Positions 32,901 through 34,761 of a stretch of DNA of 34,761 nucleotides are shown here, piece after piece. The DNA comes from Alsobacter sp964544365 (lineage in GTDB: Bacteria; Pseudomonadota; Alphaproteobacteria; Rhizobiales; Beijerinckiaceae): positions 1 through 34,761 of the forward strand of contig CAZJCW010000013.1 in the NCBI GenBank assembly GCA_964544365.1. Reading direction: 5' to 3'. The number at the start of each line of letters is the position of its first letter. Positions within the stretch are counted from its first letter, which is position 1. Under the pieces are notes generated by a model. The model did no database searches. It was not told where the DNA came from and saw only the letters and a program-made list of their open reading frames with translations. The translations under genes and the position numbers were made by a program.

Positions 32901-33860
32901 TCAGGCGAGCCGGGCCGCGATCATCGTGCGAAGGGCCCGCAGATCCTTGGCGAACTGCCGGATTCCTTCCGCGAGTTTCTCCGTCGCCATGGCATCTTCG
33001 TTGAGCGCGAACCGGAACGACGGCTCGGACGTGTCGAGCCTGTCCACGCCCTGCGTCGCCGCCTGGGTGGCATCCAGCCTGCGCACCAGTGCGCCGTTGT
33101 CCCCGGCCAGCGTTTCGAGAAGCGCGGGCGCGATGGTCAGGCGGTCGCAACCGGCCAGCGCCTCGATCTCGCCCACGGAGCGGAACGAGGCCCCCATCAC
33201 CACGGTCGGATGACCGTGGCGCTTGTAGTAGGCGTAGATCCGCCGCACCGACAGCACGCCGGGATCTTCCTCGGGAGCGAAGCTGCGGCCTTCGGCCTTG
33301 ACGTGCCAGTCGAGGATGCGCCCGACGAAGGGCGAGATCAGGAAGACGCCGGCCTCGGCACACGCCGCCGCCTGCACCAGCGAGAACAGCAGCGTAAGAT
33401 TGCAATCGATGCCCTCGCGCTGGAGGATGTCCGCCGCCCGGATGCCTTCCCAGGTGGCGGCGATCTTGATCAGGATCCGTTCGCGCCCGATCCCGCGTGC
33501 CGCGTAGGCGGCGATGATCTCCCGGGCCTTTGCCACCGTGGCCGCCGTGTCGAAGGACAGGTCGGCGTCCACTTCGGTCGAGACCCGTCCCGGAACGATG
33601 GCGGCGAGCTCCGCGCCGAAGCTCACGGCGAGGCGGTCGGCGACCGCGGCCGCGATGTCCTGCCCGCCGCCGGACCGCGCGCGGCCCCACGCCAGCGCCT
33701 CGTCGAGGATGCCGGAATAGGCCGGCATCTGCGCCGCCTTCAGGATGAGCGTCGGGTTCGTGGTGCAGTCCGTGGGCTTGAAGGCGCGGATCGAGTCGAT
33801 GTCGCCCGTATCCGCGACGACCACCGTCATCGCCTTCAGCTGCTCCAGCTTGGAAACCAT
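32901..33860 (-). CDS. tal: Transaldolase
   Basis: The 319-aa product is a TalB-type transaldolase of the pentose phosphate pathway, moving a dihydroxyacetone unit between sugar phosphates. Schiff-base Lys132 lies in RILIKIAATWEGI, and DCTTNPTLILKA (31-42), VSTEVDADLSFD and CNLTLLFSLVQA are family signatures. The start at 33860 follows GGAGAG by four bases; an ATG four codons upstream overlaps that site. It is divergent from the aldo/keto reductase. The 211-bp gap to the FecR gene (32690-32900) contains only a short weak hairpin and no recognisable gene. Confidence 0.95.
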   Translation of the reverse strand: MVSKLEQLKAMTVVVADTGDIDSIRAFKPTDCTTNPTLILKAAQMPAYSGILDEALAWGRARSGGGQDIAAAVADRLAVSFGAELAAIVPGRVSTEVDADLSFDTAATVAKAREIIAAYAARGIGRERILIKIAATWEGIRAADILQREGIDCNLTLLFSLVQAAACAEAGVFLISPFVGRILDWHVKAEGRSFAPEEDPGVLSVRRIYAYYKRHGHPTVVMGASFRSVGEIEALAGCDRLTIAPALLETLAGDNGALVRRLDATQAATQGVDRLDTSEPSFRFALNEDAMATEKLAEGIRQFAKDLRALRTMIAARLA

Positions 33861-33989
33861 GGATCTCTCCAAAACGCCGTGTTCGGGCTATGCGGCCCGC
33901 CGCGAGCTTCCTATCATGCACGCACACAGGCCGAAACCGTCGCTGACGCGTCGGCGGGCGGCCGGAAAAAACGAGGGGGAGACCGGGCG

Positions 33990-34761
33990 ATGTCCGCCAC
34001 GACGACCATGCCCGTGCGGCGTTTCAGGACGCGCATGGGCGAGACGATGTCCTTCACGGCCCTTGGCTTCGGCACCGCCCCGCTCGGGAACCTCTATCGC
34101 CCTCTGTCCGAGGCGGAGGCGCGGGCGACGCTGGACGCGGCCTGGGAGGTGGGCTGCCGCTACTACGACACCGCCCCGCTCTACGGGCTCGGCCTGTCCG
34201 AGACCCGGCTGAACGGCTTCCTGCGCGACCATCGGGACACGCCGCCGCTGCTGTCCACGAAGGTGGGACGCTATCTCACCGTCTCGACGCCGGCCGAGCG
34301 AACGGCCCAGAGCAGGTTCTTCGACGTGCCGTCCCGGCGCGAGACCTACGATTATTCCTACGACGGCGTCATGCGCTCGCTGGAGCAGTCCTTCGAGCGG
34401 CTCGGCGTGGATGCCATCGACATTCTCTACTGCCACGACGTGGACGTGTTCACGCACGGCTCGAAGGAGGCATCCGACGCGCGGATCCGCGAGTTCATGG
34501 AGGGCGGCTATCGTGCCGTCATGAAACTGCGCGAGGCCGGCGCGATCAAGGCGATCGGCGCCGGCATCAACGAGTGGCAGGTGGCCGAGGCCATGGCCCG
34601 CCAGGGCGATTTCGACCTGTTCCTGCTGGCGGGACGCTACACGCTGCTCGAGCAGGAGGCGCTGGACAGCTTCCTGCCGCTCTGCGTCGAGCGCGGCATC
34701 GGCATCGCGCTCGGCGGGCCCTACAATTCCGGCATCCTCGCCACGGGCCCGAAGCCCGGCG
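33990..34761 (+). CDS. Aldo/keto reductase (D-threo-aldose/L-fucose dehydrogenase-like), partial
   Basis: The gene starts at 33990 and runs off the right edge; 257 codons are visible. The catalytic tetrad is complete: Asp60 in CRYYDTAPLYG, Tyr65, Lys91 in STKVGR and His149 in LYCHDVD. The GFGTAPLGNLYRPLSEAEA N-terminus and RYLTVSTPAERT insertion resemble the branch containing D-threo-aldose 1-dehydrogenase and pyridoxal 4-dehydrogenase. It should oxidise or reduce a sugar with NAD(P). A purine-rich stretch precedes the ATG. It is divergent from tal, so both could be controlled together in sugar metabolism. Confidence 0.87.
   Translation, partial: MSATTTMPVRRFRTRMGETMSFTALGFGTAPLGNLYRPLSEAEARATLDAAWEVGCRYYDTAPLYGLGLSETRLNGFLRDHRDTPPLLSTKVGRYLTVSTPAERTAQSRFFDVPSRRETYDYSYDGVMRSLEQSFERLGVDAIDILYCHDVDVFTHGSKEASDARIREFMEGGYRAVMKLREAGAIKAIGAGINEWQVAEAMARQGDFDLFLLAGRYTLLEQEALDSFLPLCVERGIGIALGGPYNSGILATGPKPG

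Overview
The window is a very GC-rich stretch (about 70% by eye) of an alphaproteobacterial chromosome, most likely from the Hyphomicrobiales (Rhizobiales). The gene content points there: an AztABC-type zinc importer, OpgD, the kdsD / outer-membrane barrel / galU / galE / MltB-like transglycosylase / DUF459 neighbourhood, a cobalt-type nitrile hydratase with a NicO transporter, and a palindromic intergenic repeat of a kind common in this order. One run of 100 Ns shows that this is a draft scaffold. No tRNA, rRNA, CRISPR array, phage or insertion sequence was seen.

Layout. (1) 1-3720, minus strand: a compact zinc-acquisition operon read from an AT-rich control region with two Zur-like boxes. 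It encodes a 52-aa His-rich membrane peptide, AztA, AztB, AztC, a peptide-deformylase-like protein that has lost two of its three metal ligands, and a CobW/COG0523 GTPase cut by the window edge. (2) 3739-5734, minus: a Tat-exported glucan biosynthesis protein (OpgD) and a small membrane protein. (3) 5849-8745, plus: an HpxW-like gamma-glutamyltransferase-family enzyme followed by an amidase-signature hydrolase. (4) 8857-13086: a small membrane protein, then cobalt-type nitrile hydratase genes (alpha with a His/Asp tail, beta, accessory) with 4-bp overlaps and a GNAT. Convergent to these are a NicO-type Ni/Co transporter and its DUF1007 partner, probably the cobalt supply or control. (5) 13271-18599: a Tat-exported metallophosphatase, ferrochelatase, a QmcA/NfeD membrane-quality pair, and arabinose-5-phosphate isomerase. 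(6) 18743-26530, envelope and polysaccharide genes: an outer-membrane barrel with a TTG start, divergent galU and galE, an MltB-type transglycosylase broken by the gap, a DUF459 SGNH protein, and an O-antigen-ligase-like membrane protein. (7) 26661-30112: a four-way-junction palindromic repeat, then two paralogous NhaD-type antiporters facing each other around a small TIGR04076-like protein. (8) 30394-34761: a class II glutamine amidotransferase, a secreted FecR-domain protein behind an AT-rich leader, transaldolase, and a partial aldo/keto reductase.

The most promising system is the zinc operon. It joins a COG0523 GTPase, a degenerate deformylase and a tiny His-rich membrane peptide to a zinc importer under tandem Zur-like operators, which suggests a link between zinc starvation and N-terminal protein maturation. 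The second is the nitrile hydratase with a polyhistidine/aspartate tail beside a cobalt transporter.
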